A stretch of DNA of 64,000 nt from Sphingomonas sp. 67-36 (lineage in GTDB: Bacteria > Pseudomonadota > Alphaproteobacteria > Sphingomonadales > Sphingomonadaceae). Shown piece after piece: positions 1 through 9,144 of the stretch. The stretch covers positions 1 through 64,000 of the forward strand of contig MKSU01000032.1 in assembly GCA_001897375.1 (NCBI GenBank), in the 5' to 3' direction. The notes beneath the pieces are model-generated. The model was given only the letters and a program-made list of their open reading frames with translations. It did not search any database and was not told the origin of the DNA. The first letter of the stretch is position 1. Every line of letters starts with the position of its first letter. The position numbers and the translations under genes were made by a program.

Positions 1-15
1 CGCCGCTCACGGTGA

Positions 16-92
<77 letters not shown>

Positions 93-200
93 TCCTAAAA
101 CTAAAAATTCGGCCTTCTCGCCAGGCGCCACGGCTGAAGATCTGGCGCATTTCGCTGCCGGGTGGTGTCAGCAAATATCAACGTAAAATCCGGACTGGCT

Positions 201-1196
201 TCACGCACCTTGAGCAAGCGCTCTCACGATCGTATTTGAGCCGCGAGAAACCAGGTACATAATATTTGGATTGAAGCGATCCCAGGCCATATTGGTGGGC
301 ATATTCACGACTCTGCCATCAGGATCGTGATAAGCGGTTAGCAGTTGTAGATCGGGAGTCAGGACGACGACCTTGTTGGCGAAGGGAAGGGTGATCCAGA
401 GATTGCCTGTCCGATCAAAGATAATGCCGTCGCAATAGCCGAGCTGCGCGCGATCATCTTTGTCGAGCTGACGTATGGCTCCAATGGACTGATCGTCTAT
501 GGTTTTCCCAAGCTTGGGGCCATATGGCTCTTTGTGTCCAAGTGACCCGTCGCCTCTCCGCCTGTAGCGAAATATGCGTCCTTCCGCCGTCGAGCATACA
601 TAGAGATAAGTCTCGTCCTTATTCACGCAGGTGCCGTTGGCGCCGCGGATATCTCGCGCAACGATTTTGACTTCGCCGGAAGGGAGTACGGCATAAACGA
701 AGCCATCGGCGCGAACCTTGCCTATCAGTTCCACGCCATCCCAAGACGAATGGCTGCAATAGATCGCGCCATCCGATGTGGCGATCGGATTATTGGAGGC
801 GACCAAGGGCCGTCCTTCCACCGATGAAGCAAGGACGTCGATCTTTCCCGTTGCAAGATCGACTCGCTGGAGAATGCCGGGCTTCCCCGACAGCAAGCCC
901 ATGTTGGCGACAATTGCATTGCCGTTGCGATCCACAGCCACGCCGCAAGGAGATACGGCGGTGCCGTACCTGACGATCTCACCGCCAGGCTTCCTGACAG
1001 AAACCGCGGCGTGGGCGTCGGAGAATATGATGGAGCCGTCCTGTCTCACGGCGATGCCTTCGGGATGATCCAATCCGTCGACGATTACGCTCAACCCGTT
1101 CAGGCTTGGTTTGGCGCTCGTTTTGCCGTTGGCTCGGGAAGCAACGGCAAATGCAGTGAGGGCCGCTGTGGAGGAAAGGAAGTTGCGCCTGTCCAA
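201..1196 (-). CDS. SMP-30/gluconolactonase-like secreted beta-propeller protein
   Basis: The 331-residue product begins with a Tat-type signal (DRRNFLSS followed by an Ala-rich stretch). The rest resembles SMP-30/gluconolactonase/LRE-like six-bladed propellers, with blade-like segments such as GLDHPEGIAVRQDGSIIFSD, CGVAVDRNGN and LGYCDGIIFDRTGNLWITLP. The TTG start is chosen because AGGAGA lies 7 nt upstream; longer in-frame starts would run into hisF. The substrate is unknown, and a lactonase-type hydrolase acting in the periplasm is the likeliest role. Sample lines are about 50% GC, against about two thirds in the his genes next door, and the gene sits beside tRNA-fMet, so transfer is plausible. 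Confidence 0.75.
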   Translation of the reverse strand: MDRRNFLSSTAALTAFAVASRANGKTSAKPSLNGLSVIVDGLDHPEGIAVRQDGSIIFSDAHAAVSVRKPGGEIVRYGTAVSPCGVAVDRNGNAIVANMGLLSGKPGILQRVDLATGKIDVLASSVEGRPLVASNNPIATSDGAIYCSHSSWDGVELIGKVRADGFVYAVLPSGEVKIVARDIRGANGTCVNKDETYLYVCSTAEGRIFRYRRRGDGSLGHKEPYGPKLGKTIDDQSIGAIRQLDKDDRAQLGYCDGIIFDRTGNLWITLPFANKVVVLTPDLQLLTAYHDPDGRVVNMPTNMAWDRFNPNIMYLVSRGSNTIVRALAQGA

Positions 1197-1284
1197 CTTT
1201 GCTCTCCTGAACAGATGGCTCTTTGATGACGTCCCGGGCTCAAGGCTGTCAATCGCAAAGCCGTTTCTGGAGGCTCCGCGTTCC

Positions 1285-2043
1285 TTAACTCCGCACCGCG
1301 ACACCCGCCGCCGCCAGCGCGGCGTGAGCTTCCGCGATCGTCGCTTCGCCGAAGTGGAAGATCGAGGCGGCCAGCACGGCGGAGGCATGGCCTTCCGTCA
1401 CACCGGCGACGAGATCCGCAAGGCTGCCGACGCCGCCGGACGCGACCACCGGCACGCTCGTCCGATCCGCGATCGTGCGGATCAGGTCGAGGTCGTAGCC
1501 ATCGCGGGTGCCGTCGCGATCCATCGAGGTGACGAGCAACTCGCCCGCGCCCAGCTCCGCGAGGCGCAGCGCGTGCGACACCGCGTCGATCCCGGTGGCG
1601 CGGCGGCCGCCGTGAGTGAACACCTCCCAACCGCCGCCGCTGCGCCGCGCGTCAATGCTGGCGACGCAACATTGGCTGCCGAACCGTTCGGCGATATCGG
1701 ACACCACTTCCGGCCGCGCGACGGCGGCGGAATTGACCGCCACCTTGTCCGCCCCGGCGAGCAGCAGCGCGCGCGCATCGTCCGCCGTACGCACCCCGCC
1801 GCCGACCGTCAGCGGCATGAAGCACACCGCCGCCGTGCGCCGCACCACGTCGAGGATCGTGTCGCGGCCCTCGTGGCTGGCGGTGATATCGAGGAAGCAG
1901 AGTTCGTCCGCCCCTGCGGCGTCATAGGCGCGGGCCTGCTCCACCGGATCGCCGGCGTCCTTCAAGTCGACGAAATTGACGCCCTTCACCACGCGACCGT
2001 TGGCGACGTCGAGGCACGGGATGACGCGGGCGCGGACGGTCAC
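1285..2043 (-). CDS. hisF: Imidazole glycerol phosphate synthase cyclase subunit HisF
   Basis: A 252-residue (beta/alpha)8 barrel of normal HisF length. It pairs with HisH and converts PRFAR plus ammonia to imidazole glycerol phosphate and AICAR in histidine synthesis. The N-terminus [21 protein letters not shown] carries the first catalytic Asp (D12), and the second lies in the TSMDRDGT motif. The GTG start overlaps the stop of the preceding small membrane ORF (GTGA), so the two are probably translationally coupled. It is the last his gene of the operon in this window; no hisE follows. Confidence 0.96.
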   Translation of the reverse strand: MTVRARVIPCLDVANGRVVKGVNFVDLKDAGDPVEQARAYDAAGADELCFLDITASHEGRDTILDVVRRTAAVCFMPLTVGGGVRTADDARALLLAGADKVAVNSAAVARPEVVSDIAERFGSQCCVASIDARRSGGGWEVFTHGGRRATGIDAVSHALRLAELGAGELLVTSMDRDGTRDGYDLDLIRTIADRTSVPVVASGGVGSLADLVAGVTEGHASAVLAASIFHFGEATIAEAHAALAAAGVAVRS

Positions 2044-2279
2044 GCGATGAAACTCCGGACGATAGCGGCGAGAGAACCGATCATAATCAGGGTAACCAGC
2101 GCGATCTGTCCAACGATCGAGAAACGGAACAACAGTGGATGCTCGTCGCGTCGCACCTTGATCGGATTGGTGCCGGTCAAGGGTATGCCGATCTCCCCGT
2201 CGCGGATCTGATCGCGGAATATCGGCACATAGACGGCGGCGACGCCGATGCCGCATATCCCGGCGGCGGCCGGACTCAC
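2040..2279 (-). CDS. Small predicted membrane protein inside the his operon
   Basis: A 79-residue product of unknown function. A short hydrophobic N-terminal segment (about 4-20) is followed by a polar central part with [15 protein letters not shown], then a convincing transmembrane helix ([20 protein letters not shown], about residues 54-73). The GTG start overlaps the hisA stop (GTGA) and its own stop overlaps the hisF GTG. This tight coupling argues that the reading frame is real. It could anchor or modulate the HisA/HisF step, or simply ride along in the operon; the sequence does not decide. Confidence 0.7.
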   Translation of the reverse strand: MSPAAAGICGIGVAAVYVPIFRDQIRDGEIGIPLTGTNPIKVRRDEHPLLFRFSIVGQIALVTLIMIGSLAAIVRSFIA

Positions 2280-3010
2280 GCCGCCTTCGCCACCGAGAGC
2301 GCGGCGGCGAGATCGAGCCGTCCGTCATAGAGCGCGCGGCCGGTAATCACCCCTTCCACCCCGTCGCGGGCGTGAAGCGCGAGGACGTGGATGTCGCCGA
2401 TCCCTTTCACCCCGCCGCTGGCGATCACCGGGATCGCGACCGATCGTGCAAGGTCCACCGTCGCCGCGACGTTGCAGCCCTTGAGCAGCCCGTCGCGGCC
2501 AACGTCGGTGAACAGCAATGCGGCGACGCCGGCGTCCTCGAAGCGGCGCGCCATATCGATCACGCTGACGGTGGAGACTTCGGCCCAGCCCTTGGTCGCG
2601 ACCATGCCGTCGCGCGCGTCCACTGCCACCACGATCCCGCCGGGGAAGGTGGCGGCCATGTCGCGGACGAATTGCGGATTCTCCAGCGCCGCCGTGCCGA
2701 TCACCACACGCGCGACGCCGAGGTCGAACCACGCCTCCACTGCCTCGGGCGTGCGGATGCCGCCGCCGAGCTGGACATGGCCGGGGAAGCGGCCGACGAT
2801 CGCGCGCACCGCCTCGCCGTTCACCGACTGGCCGGCGAACGCGCCGTCGAGATCGACGACATGGAGATGCTCCGCGCCGGCCTCGGCGAACTGCATCGCC
2901 TGCGCGGCGGGATCGTCGCCGTAAATAGTCGCGCGATCCATATCGCCTTCGGCAAGGCGCACGACCTGCCCCTGTTTCAGATCGATCGCGGGGAAAACGA
3001 TAAGGCTCAT
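2276..3010 (-). CDS. hisA: ProFAR isomerase HisA
   Basis: A 244-residue TIM barrel that isomerises ProFAR to PRFAR in histidine synthesis. It starts [22 protein letters not shown], with the catalytic Asp at D10; the second acid is in [14 protein letters not shown]. The ATG overlaps the hisH stop (ATGA), which fixes this start over one three codons upstream. The length is normal for the family, and it shares the phosphate-binding loop pattern ([18 protein letters not shown]) with HisF. Confidence 0.96.
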   Translation of the reverse strand: MSLIVFPAIDLKQGQVVRLAEGDMDRATIYGDDPAAQAMQFAEAGAEHLHVVDLDGAFAGQSVNGEAVRAIVGRFPGHVQLGGGIRTPEAVEAWFDLGVARVVIGTAALENPQFVRDMAATFPGGIVVAVDARDGMVATKGWAEVSTVSVIDMARRFEDAGVAALLFTDVGRDGLLKGCNVAATVDLARSVAIPVIASGGVKGIGDIHVLALHARDGVEGVITGRALYDGRLDLAAALSVAKAA

Positions 3011-3612
3011 GGACGCCACACCAGGAATTTCTCGAGCAGCGCGAGGCCGTAGCGCTGGCTCTTTTCGGGATGGAATTGCACACCGAGCATATTGTCGCGG
3101 CCGATCGCGGCGGTGACCGGGCCGGCGTGATCGGTGCGGGCAAGAACATGCTCGCCCTCGAACGCATAGCTGTGCAGGAAATAGGCCTCGCCTGCCGTCA
3201 GCAATGGATGGGAGGTGAGGGGGATCACGTCGTTCCAGCCCATGTGCGGCACCTTCGCCATCGGATCGGCCGGGGTGAGCAGGCGCACGCGGCCCGCGAT
3301 CCAGCCGAGGCCGCGATGCGTGCCCATCTCCTCGCCCGCGTCGGCCATCAACTGCATCCCGACGCAGATGCCGAGGAATGGCGCGCCTTCCTCAAGCACG
3401 CGCTGGCCCAGCGCCTGTTCCAGCCCATCGACCTTGCGCAGGTTCGCCGCGCACGCCCCGAATGCGCCGACGCCGGGCAGTACGATGCGGTCGGCGCGGG
3501 CGATGACGTCGGGATCGGCGGTGACGGCGATATCGCTCGCGCCGACCGCACGCAGCGCGTTCTCCACCGAGCGCAGGTTGCCGGATTCGATATCGACCAG
3601 CGCGAGCGTCAT
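3007..3612 (-). CDS. hisH: Imidazole glycerol phosphate synthase glutaminase subunit HisH
   Basis: A 201-residue class I glutamine amidotransferase supplying ammonia to HisF. The nucleophile is C83 in LGICVGMQLM, and the His/Glu partners are in QFHPEKSQRYG near the C-terminus. The oxyanion-strand motif LPGVGAFG is present. Its ATG overlaps the stop of the upstream YciI-like gene (ATGA), and its stop overlaps the hisA start in the same way. Confidence 0.96.
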   Translation of the reverse strand: MTLALVDIESGNLRSVENALRAVGASDIAVTADPDVIARADRIVLPGVGAFGACAANLRKVDGLEQALGQRVLEEGAPFLGICVGMQLMADAGEEMGTHRGLGWIAGRVRLLTPADPMAKVPHMGWNDVIPLTSHPLLTAGEAYFLHSYAFEGEHVLARTDHAGPVTAAIGRDNMLGVQFHPEKSQRYGLALLEKFLVWRP

Positions 3613-3926
3613 CTGGCGAGCCTCGCGATCGCGTCGACCGCGAAGCTGGCCTTGAACTCCACCACCTCGGCTTCCGCGACGCCGCCGGTGACGAAGGGAT
3701 CGGTCTGCGCCAGCGCCTCGATATCCTCGGCGATGCCGCGGCACAGGATCACCCCACCGGTGCGTGGCTCGCGCCGGCCGGCGACGAGGAACACGCCCTC
3801 GGCGAATCCGCGCTCGAGGAAGGCGACATGCGCCTCCATCAGCGCATCGACTTCGCCCAGCGGGCGGACATATTCCAGCAGGATCAGGCAGAGATGTCCC
3901 TCGGCGCGGAACCCGCCGGCGGCCAT
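3609..3926 (-). CDS. YciI family protein within the his operon
   Basis: A 105-residue YciI-like protein (ferredoxin-like alpha/beta fold). It shows the family pattern: an N-terminal LILLEYVRPLGEVDALMEAHVAFLE, then FLVAGRREPRTGGVILCRG, then DPFVTGGVAEAEVVEF. Family members are small dimeric proteins; a few are dehydrochlorinase-like or peroxidase-like domains, but most have no known substrate. It overlaps hisB (TGATG) and hisH (ATGA), so it is made with the histidine enzymes. A housekeeping role such as removing a reactive intermediate is possible but unproven. Confidence 0.8.
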   Translation of the reverse strand: MAAGGFRAEGHLCLILLEYVRPLGEVDALMEAHVAFLERGFAEGVFLVAGRREPRTGGVILCRGIAEDIEALAQTDPFVTGGVAEAEVVEFKASFAVDAIARLAR

Positions 3927-4513
3927 CACAGCGTCCCCTTGGTGGAGGGAATGGCGTCCGCCTTGCGCGGATCGATCTCCACCGCCTGCCGCAGCGCGCG
4001 GGCGAGGCCCTTGAAAGCGCTCTCGGCGATGTGATGATTGTTCTCGCCGTACAGCGTTTCGATGTGCAGCGTGATTCCAGCAGCCTGCGCGAAGGAATGG
4101 AACCAGTGCTTGAACATCTCGGTATCCATCTCGCCGAGCCGCTTCTGGCTGAACTCGGTGTTCCACACCAGCCACGGACGACCGGAGATGTCGAGCGCGA
4201 CGCGGGTCAGCGTCTCGTCCATCGGGGAGAGCGCATCGCCGTAGCGGCGGATGCCGCGCTTGTCGCCCAGCGCCTTCGCCACCGCCTCGCCGATCGCGAT
4301 GCCGGTGTCCTCCACCGTATGATGCTGGTCGATATGCAGATCGCCCTTCGTGCGGACGTGAAGGTCGATCAGCGAGTGGCGGGCGAGCTGCTCCAGCATG
4401 TGATCGAAGAAGCCGATGCCGGTTTCCACCTCATACAGGCCGGTGCCGTCGAGATTGACGGTGACGGCGATGTCCGTCTCGCTGGTGGCGCGGGTGATGG
4501 TCGCGGTGCGCAT
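3926..4513 (-). CDS. hisB: Imidazoleglycerol-phosphate dehydratase HisB
   Basis: A monofunctional 195-residue IGP dehydratase, a Mn-dependent enzyme. Both repeated metal-binding motifs are visible: [12 protein letters not shown] with [18 protein letters not shown] in the first half, and [10 protein letters not shown] with [19 protein letters not shown] in the second. The start MRTATITR is preferred over an ATG four codons upstream because GGAG lies 7 nt before it. It is the first gene of the his operon and is divergent from sspB across an 85-bp gap that must hold both promoters. No His-rich leader peptide is apparent there. Confidence 0.95.
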   Translation of the reverse strand: MRTATITRATSETDIAVTVNLDGTGLYEVETGIGFFDHMLEQLARHSLIDLHVRTKGDLHIDQHHTVEDTGIAIGEAVAKALGDKRGIRRYGDALSPMDETLTRVALDISGRPWLVWNTEFSQKRLGEMDTEMFKHWFHSFAQAAGITLHIETLYGENNHHIAESAFKGLARALRQAVEIDPRKADAIPSTKGTL

Positions 4514-4598
4514 GGCGCGCTCCATAGCGCGCGTGCGGCATTTGGGAAGGAAAGCTTTGCTTGACCGCGCCCGCGACGCCGCTACCCATAGCCGCCAT

Positions 4599-5087
4599 AT
4601 GGATGATTCCGCGCCCGACAGCCTGATACCCTATGATGAGATCGTGCAGGAGGCCCTGCGCGCCGTGGTCGGCCGCGTGCTCGGCTCGGTCGCCGAGAAT
4701 GGCGGTACGCTGCCGGGCGAGCACCATTTCTACATCACCTTCAAGACGCAGGCGCCTGGCGTCGATATCCCCAAGCGCCTGATCGAGCGTTTCCCGGACG
4801 AGATGACGATCGTCCTTCAGAACCGCTTCTGGGATTTGACGGTGGACGATAGCCGCTTCTCGGTCGGCCTGAGTTTCAACCAGGTGCCGTCGAAGCTGGT
4901 GATTCCCTATTCGGCGGTGACGGGCTTCCACGATCCGGCGGTGAATTTCGAGCTGCGCTTCCAGGCGCAGGAAGGGCCGGAGGACGGCCCCGGCGGCCAT
5001 GATCCGGCGGAGAACGACGGCCCGAACGCCACGCCGATCGAGGACGGATCGAACGTCGTCGCGGTGGATTTCAAACGGAAGAAGTAA
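4599..5087 (+). CDS. sspB: SspB, ClpXP protease substrate-delivery adaptor (alphaproteobacterial type)
   Basis: A 162-residue protein of the alphaproteobacterial SspB (former DUF1321) type. The SspB fold spans about residues 8-125 ([57 protein letters not shown] stretches). A flexible acidic linker follows, and the C-terminal tail [10 protein letters not shown] is the conserved ClpX-docking peptide. It tethers ssrA-tagged and other substrates to ClpXP. It is transcribed away from hisB. An RcdA-like second ClpXP adaptor lies at about 61 kb. Confidence 0.92.
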   Translation: MDDSAPDSLIPYDEIVQEALRAVVGRVLGSVAENGGTLPGEHHFYITFKTQAPGVDIPKRLIERFPDEMTIVLQNRFWDLTVDDSRFSVGLSFNQVPSKLVIPYSAVTGFHDPAVNFELRFQAQEGPEDGPGGHDPAENDGPNATPIEDGSNVVAVDFKRKK

Positions 5088-5172
5088 GCCGAAGCGAGCC
5101 GCGCAACCCCCGTTGCGCGGCGCTCGCGCAGCGACGCGCCCGGCCGGCCGGCGCGGCCCAAACCGCATCCGA

Positions 5173-5197
5173 CGTCACGGGATTTACTCCCGTGACG
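5173..5197. terminator. Perfect 10-bp hairpin between sspB and fumC
   Basis: The arms cgtcacggga (5173-5182) and tcccgtgacg (5188-5197) pair perfectly around the loop tttac. No T-run follows on either strand, so it is not a classical intrinsic terminator. It lies 86 bp after the sspB stop and 24 bp before fumC, so it could end sspB mRNA, stabilise its 3' end, or act in the fumC leader. Confidence 0.5.
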
Positions 5198-5220
5198 GCC
5201 GCTCGTTATGGTGAGCGGAC

Positions 5221-6612
5221 ATGACCCAAACCCGCACCGAAACCGACTCGATCGGCGCGATCGACGTCCCCGTCGCCGCTTACTGGGGCGCGCAGACCCA
5301 GCGCAGCGTGGAGAATTTCCCCTTCGGCGATCGCGAGCGGATGCCGATCGCGATTCCCCATGCGCTCGCGCTGGTGAAGCAGGCGGCCGCGCGGGTGAAC
5401 CGCCGCCACGGCCTTCCCGCCGGCAAGGCCGACGCGATCGAGCGCGCCGCCGCCGAGGTGGCCGCGGGCGAGCATGACGACCAGTTCCCGCTGGTGATCT
5501 GGCAGACCGGCAGCGGCACGCAATCGAACATGAACGCCAATGAGGTGATCGCGGGCCGCGCCAACGAGATCCTCACCGGCAAGCGCGGCGGCAAGTCGCC
5601 GGTCCATCCGAACGATGACGTGAACCGCGGCCAGTCCTCGAACGACAGCTTCCCCACCGCGCTGCACATCGCCGCCACGCTCGGGGTGCGTCATCGGCTG
5701 CTCCCGGCGCTGGACCGGCTGTTCGGCGCGCTGGACGCCAAGGCAAAGGCGTGGGCGGGGATCGTCAAGATCGGCCGCACGCACCTGCAGGACGCGACGC
5801 CGCTGACGCTGGGGCAGGAATTCTCCGGCTACGCCAACCAGCTCTACCGCTGCCGCCGCCGCATCGAGCCGGCGGTGGAACATGGCACGATGCGATTGGC
5901 GCAGGGCGGCACGGCGGTCGGCACCGGCCTCAACGCGCCGAGGAATTTCGCGCCGGACTTCTGCGCCGCCTTGCGCGATATCACCGGCGAGCCATTCATT
6001 CCGGCGGAGAACTTCTTCGAGGCGCTCGGCTCGAACGATCCGCTCGTCCACCTTTCGGGCACGCTCAACACGCTGGCGGTGGCTTTGACCAAGATCGCCA
6101 ACGACATCCGCCTGCTCGGCTCCGGCCCGCGCTGCGGCATCGGCGAGCTTGACCTGCCGGCGAACGAGCCGGGCAGCTCGATCATGCCGGGCAAGGTCAA
6201 CCCCACGCAATGCGAGATGCTGACGATGGTCGCGGCGCAGGTGATGGGCAATCATGTCGCGATCACGGTCGGCGGGGCGCAGGGGCATCTGGAGCTGAAC
6301 GTGTTCAAGCCGGTGATCGGCGCGGCGGTGCTGCGCTCGATCGACCTGCTCGCGGTGGCGATGGAGTCGTTCGCCGAGCGCTGCGTCGAGGGACTGGAGG
6401 CGAACGAACGGCGCATCGCGGACCTCGTCGATCGCTCGCTCATGCTGGTGACGGCGCTCGCGCCCGAGATCGGCTATGACAATGCAGCGAAGATCGCCAA
6501 GCACGCCCATGCCGAAGGGCTGACGCTGCGCGAGGCGGGCATCGCGCTGGGCCTGGTCGACGCCGAAACCTTCGATCGCGTGGTGCGGCCAGAGGCGATG
6601 CTCGGAACCTGA
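5221..6612 (+). CDS. fumC: Class II fumarate hydratase FumC
   Basis: A 463-residue iron-independent fumarase interconverting fumarate and malate in the TCA cycle. The superfamily signatures are intact: [14 protein letters not shown] near residue 98, [11 protein letters not shown] near 140, catalytic H188 in [10 protein letters not shown], and the mobile loop [16 protein letters not shown] around 317-332 that carries the catalytic Ser. The pattern fits fumarase rather than aspartase or argininosuccinate lyase. The gene appears to be a single transcription unit, with a small unknown ORF 48 bp downstream. Confidence 0.96.
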   Translation: MTQTRTETDSIGAIDVPVAAYWGAQTQRSVENFPFGDRERMPIAIPHALALVKQAAARVNRRHGLPAGKADAIERAAAEVAAGEHDDQFPLVIWQTGSGTQSNMNANEVIAGRANEILTGKRGGKSPVHPNDDVNRGQSSNDSFPTALHIAATLGVRHRLLPALDRLFGALDAKAKAWAGIVKIGRTHLQDATPLTLGQEFSGYANQLYRCRRRIEPAVEHGTMRLAQGGTAVGTGLNAPRNFAPDFCAALRDITGEPFIPAENFFEALGSNDPLVHLSGTLNTLAVALTKIANDIRLLGSGPRCGIGELDLPANEPGSSIMPGKVNPTQCEMLTMVAAQVMGNHVAITVGGAQGHLELNVFKPVIGAAVLRSIDLLAVAMESFAERCVEGLEANERRIADLVDRSLMLVTALAPEIGYDNAAKIAKHAHAEGLTLREAGIALGLVDAETFDRVVRPEAMLGT

Positions 6613-6660
6613 CCGGCCGGCGCGCGGTTTAACTGGACTGGTCTTTTCAAGGGGTTTCTG

Positions 6661-6879
6661 ATGCTTCGTACCATCATCGGCGCACTGGTCGGCGGAGAGC
6701 TTGAGCGGCGCGAGGGCGGTGGTGGCGTGAAAGGCGCGCTGCTGGGCGCGGTGCTGACCCGCGCGGTGACGCGTATGGGGCCGCTCGGGCTGGCGCTGGG
6801 CGGGGCCTATGTTGCGAAGAAGGCCTATGACCGGCGCAAGGCGCGGCGGGCCGATGCGGGCGCGGCAAGCGCCGAATAA
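6661..6879 (+). CDS. Small Gly/Ala-rich hypothetical protein
   Basis: The 72-residue product is unrecognised. It starts MLRTIIGALVGGELERREGGGG, has Gly/Leu-rich hydrophobic stretches (GALLGAVLTRAV, LGLALGGAYVAKKA) and ends in a basic, then Ala-rich tail. A good ribosome site (AAGGGG, 8 nt upstream) supports translation. It could be a small membrane-associated protein. It lies between fumC and gmk on the same strand, with no overlap. Confidence 0.6.
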   Translation: MLRTIIGALVGGELERREGGGGVKGALLGAVLTRAVTRMGPLGLALGGAYVAKKAYDRRKARRADAGAASAE

Positions 6880-6971
6880 GCCTCCCCGCCATTCGCGCGG
6901 CGGCGGGAAACGCAGGATCGCGCTCGCCATCCCGGCTTGACGCGCGGCCCATGCCCGCGCCACTAGCGCGC

Positions 6972-7643
6972 ATGGCCGATCCTTCCCAGCCCGACCCGCA
7001 CGGCTTCAAGCGCCGCGGCGTGCTTTTCGTGCTGTCCTCGCCATCGGGCGCGGGCAAGTCGACCATCGCGCGCAAGCTGCTCGCCGCCGAGCCGGACCTG
7101 TGCATGTCGGTTTCCGCCACCACGCGGCCGATGCGGCCGGGCGAGGTGGATGGCAAGGATTATCACTTCGTCACGCTCGATCGCTTTCGCGAGATGGCTT
7201 CGGCGCACGAGTTCCTCGAATGGGCGCATGTGTTCGACGAACGCTATGGCACGCCGAAAGCGCCGGTCGACGAGATGCTGGGCGCGGGCAAGGATGTGCT
7301 GTTCGATATCGACTGGCAGGGCGCGCAGCAACTCTACCAGATTGCGGGCGGCGATGTGGTGCGCGTGTTCATCCTGCCGCCGTCGATGGAGGAACTGCAC
7401 CAGCGGCTGCTCAGGCGCGCGACCGATTCGATCGCGATCATCGACCGCCGCATGGCTCGCGCCGCCAACGAGGTGAGCCATTGGGACGGTTACGATTACG
7501 TCCTCGTCAACGACGATATCGAGCAATGCTTCGAGTGCGTTCGCACCATCCTCGCGGCGGAACGGCTGAAGCGCTCGCGGCAGACCGGGCTGATCGGCTT
7601 CATCCGCAAGCTGCGGCGGGCGAGCGAAGGTGCGGCACCCTGA
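6972..7643 (+). CDS. gmk: Guanylate kinase
   Basis: A 223-residue guanylate kinase converting GMP and ATP to GDP and ADP. The P-loop SSPSGAGKST is near residue 22. The GMP-binding segment is SVSATTRPMRPGEVDGKDYHF, and the lid/LID-helix region includes LLRRATDSIAIIDRRMARAANE. MADPSQ is chosen as start because it gives the normal N-terminal extension; an upstream ATG adds only seven residues. Its stop is 16 bp from a convergent small membrane gene. Confidence 0.95.
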   Translation: MADPSQPDPHGFKRRGVLFVLSSPSGAGKSTIARKLLAAEPDLCMSVSATTRPMRPGEVDGKDYHFVTLDRFREMASAHEFLEWAHVFDERYGTPKAPVDEMLGAGKDVLFDIDWQGAQQLYQIAGGDVVRVFILPPSMEELHQRLLRRATDSIAIIDRRMARAANEVSHWDGYDYVLVNDDIEQCFECVRTILAAERLKRSRQTGLIGFIRKLRRASEGAAP

Positions 7644-7659
7644 TCGCTGTGGGCGTGCA

Positions 7660-7824
7660 TCACGGATGGCGGAGGAAAAGCAGATAGATCGCGCCGAATG
7701 CGATAACGATGGCGATATTCACCGCCAGCCGCGCCCGGAAGCGATGGCGCAGGAAGCCGAAATCCACGCCGATGATGACCGCCGCCATCATCGCCACGAA
7801 AAGAATCGTCGAAAATCTGCCCAC
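7660..7824 (-). CDS. 54-residue double-helix membrane microprotein
   Basis: The GTG-started product MGRFSTILFVAMMAAVIIGV... has two hydrophobic helices (about 5-20 and 33-50) separated by the basic loop FLRHRFRARL. AAAGGA lies 8-9 nt upstream of the GTG. It follows the ATP12 gene on the same strand with a gap of about 30 bp, so it probably belongs to that transcript. Function unknown. Confidence 0.6.
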   Translation of the reverse strand: MGRFSTILFVAMMAAVIIGVDFGFLRHRFRARLAVNIAIVIAFGAIYLLFLRHP

Positions 7825-7856
7825 CGCGAAATTCCTTTCGGAATCGGTGATCTTCT

Positions 7857-8546
7857 TTAATCCCGACGTAGCGCCAGAAGGAAGCGCGCCGCCGCGTCGA
7901 AGCTCGCGCGCTTCGCCTCGCGGGCCTGCTTGGCGAGCTCGTCCTCGCCCCATTGTTCCGCCTGCCAGTCCTCATCGACCTGCGCGGCGCGCCACAAGGT
8001 TTCCGCATCGATCGCGCCCTCGGCCAGCGCCAGCGTGCCGACGATCGAGCCGGTGGCCGAGACGATTACCTGCAATGCCGCGAGCGTGAAGGGATCGCGC
8101 GCGGCGACGGCTTCGGCGAGCCGCTCCAGCGTCGCCTGCGGCTGCGCGACGTGCATCACGCCGGCGGTCGTCTCGAAATTTACGTCGTACCGCTGCCGCG
8201 CCCAGTCGAGCAAAGGATCCCATGCCGCGCGCTGGCGCTCGACCAGCGGGGCGGGCGAATCGGCGCGGTAACAGGTGAGGTCGGTCTCGGCGTAGCGCGC
8301 GATATCGGCGGCGTAAGGAGCGGGATCGGGCGCGATCCGGTCGATCGCGGCATTGGCGAGGCCGGTGAGCGGCATCGCGCGCGGATCGAGCGTCTCTTCC
8401 ACCGCGCGCCACTCGTCCGCCACCGCTTCGGCCAGCGCGGCGGTGGGCAATGCGAGCGGTGCGCGGCCGGGCGTGCGCACCGGGCGACCGTCGAGCAACA
8501 TGCCGCGATCGGCGTCCAGCGCCACCTCCTTCCAGAAGCGCTTCAT
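7857..8546 (-). CDS. ATP12 family F1-ATPase assembly chaperone
   Basis: A 229-residue bacterial ATP12 homologue. In mitochondria and alphaproteobacteria this family binds the F1 alpha subunit during ATP synthase assembly. Diagnostic features are the N-terminal KRFWKEVALD...LLDGRPVRTPGRAPLALPTAALAEAVADEW, then MPLTGLANAAIDR, YAETDLTCYRA and the C-terminal DEDWQAEQWGEDELAKQ. The ATG overlaps the stop of the upstream 73-residue gene (ATGA), indicating coupling. No ATP synthase genes are in this window. Confidence 0.9.
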   Translation of the reverse strand: MKRFWKEVALDADRGMLLDGRPVRTPGRAPLALPTAALAEAVADEWRAVEETLDPRAMPLTGLANAAIDRIAPDPAPYAADIARYAETDLTCYRADSPAPLVERQRAAWDPLLDWARQRYDVNFETTAGVMHVAQPQATLERLAEAVAARDPFTLAALQVIVSATGSIVGTLALAEGAIDAETLWRAAQVDEDWQAEQWGEDELAKQAREAKRASFDAAARFLLALRRD

Positions 8547-8764
8547 TCGTCCCGGCTCCGCCAGCGGCGCGCGAGGCTGCGCGGCACGATCGCCATCATC
8601 GCCAGCGCGGCCAGCACGATCGCGCCGCCGAGCAGCTTGCGCCCGATCGTGTCGCCCCGCGCCAGCAGCAGCACGCCCAGCACCGCCCCGCCCGAGGCGG
8701 CGAGCCGGGAAAGCGTGATGTAGAACCAGCGGACCTTCGCCGGGTCCTGATCGGGTGCGGCCAT
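8543..8764 (-). CDS. Small two-helix membrane protein upstream of ATP12
   Basis: A 73-residue protein starting MAAPDQDPAKVRW, with two hydrophobic segments (YITLSRLAASGGAVLGVLLLA and LLGGAIVLAALAMMAIVP) and a basic C-terminus. An earlier in-frame start would add an Arg-rich stretch without an obvious ribosome site. It overlaps the ATP12 gene by 4 bases and is probably co-translated with it. Unrecognised; an inner-membrane accessory protein is the simplest reading. Confidence 0.65.
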   Translation of the reverse strand: MAAPDQDPAKVRWFYITLSRLAASGGAVLGVLLLARGDTIGRKLLGGAIVLAALAMMAIVPRSLARRWRSRDE

Positions 8765-8943
8765 GCGCCGGCTATGGCCGATCCGCCGCCGGCGCGCCAG
8801 CCATCGCGACGAAACGCGCCGCGCGAACGCCGAACGCAGCGTCAATCACATGGTAAGCTTGCCGTGGCATGGTTAAGGCGAAAAACGAGCGGGCCGGGGG
8901 GCACGCCGGCTATCTGATGATCCGAGCATGGAGACGAGGGCGA

Positions 8944-9144
8944 ATGGTCGGCTCGATTGTGTTCACTTATGGTTTGCTGATGAGCTTCGTGCTGACCGGT
9001 GCCTCGCGCAACGCGCGGCTGCGGCGGCCCAATCCACCGGTCATGCAATATACCGGCTATGTGCTCTGCGGCCTGACCGGCGCGCTTTCGCTGATGCTGT
9101 TCGCGGCGGCGGCGCTGGACGTCATCGGCACCGCAATGGTCTAG
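8944..9144 (+). CDS. 66-residue two-helix membrane protein
   Basis: Reads MVGSIVFTYGLLMSFVLTGASRNARLRRPNPPV..., with hydrophobic helices at about 1-17 and 32-63 and a basic loop between. GAGGGCGA directly precedes the chosen ATG; upstream ATGs have weaker sites. The TAG stop lies inside the left end of the 128-bp inverted-repeat element. Function unknown. Confidence 0.6.
   Translation: MVGSIVFTYGLLMSFVLTGASRNARLRRPNPPVMQYTGYVLCGLTGALSLMLFAAAALDVIGTAMV

Noticed and set aside
4431..4599. A His-rich minus-strand frame ([16 protein letters not shown]) near hisB that could pass for a his leader peptide
   Set aside because: The His codons come from reading hisB coding sequence in another frame, downstream of the hisB start, so it cannot act as a leader.
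5206..6963. A 585-codon minus-strand open frame antisense to fumC
   Set aside because: It is the high-GC shadow of fumC: Arg/His-rich, with no recognisable domain and no ribosome site.
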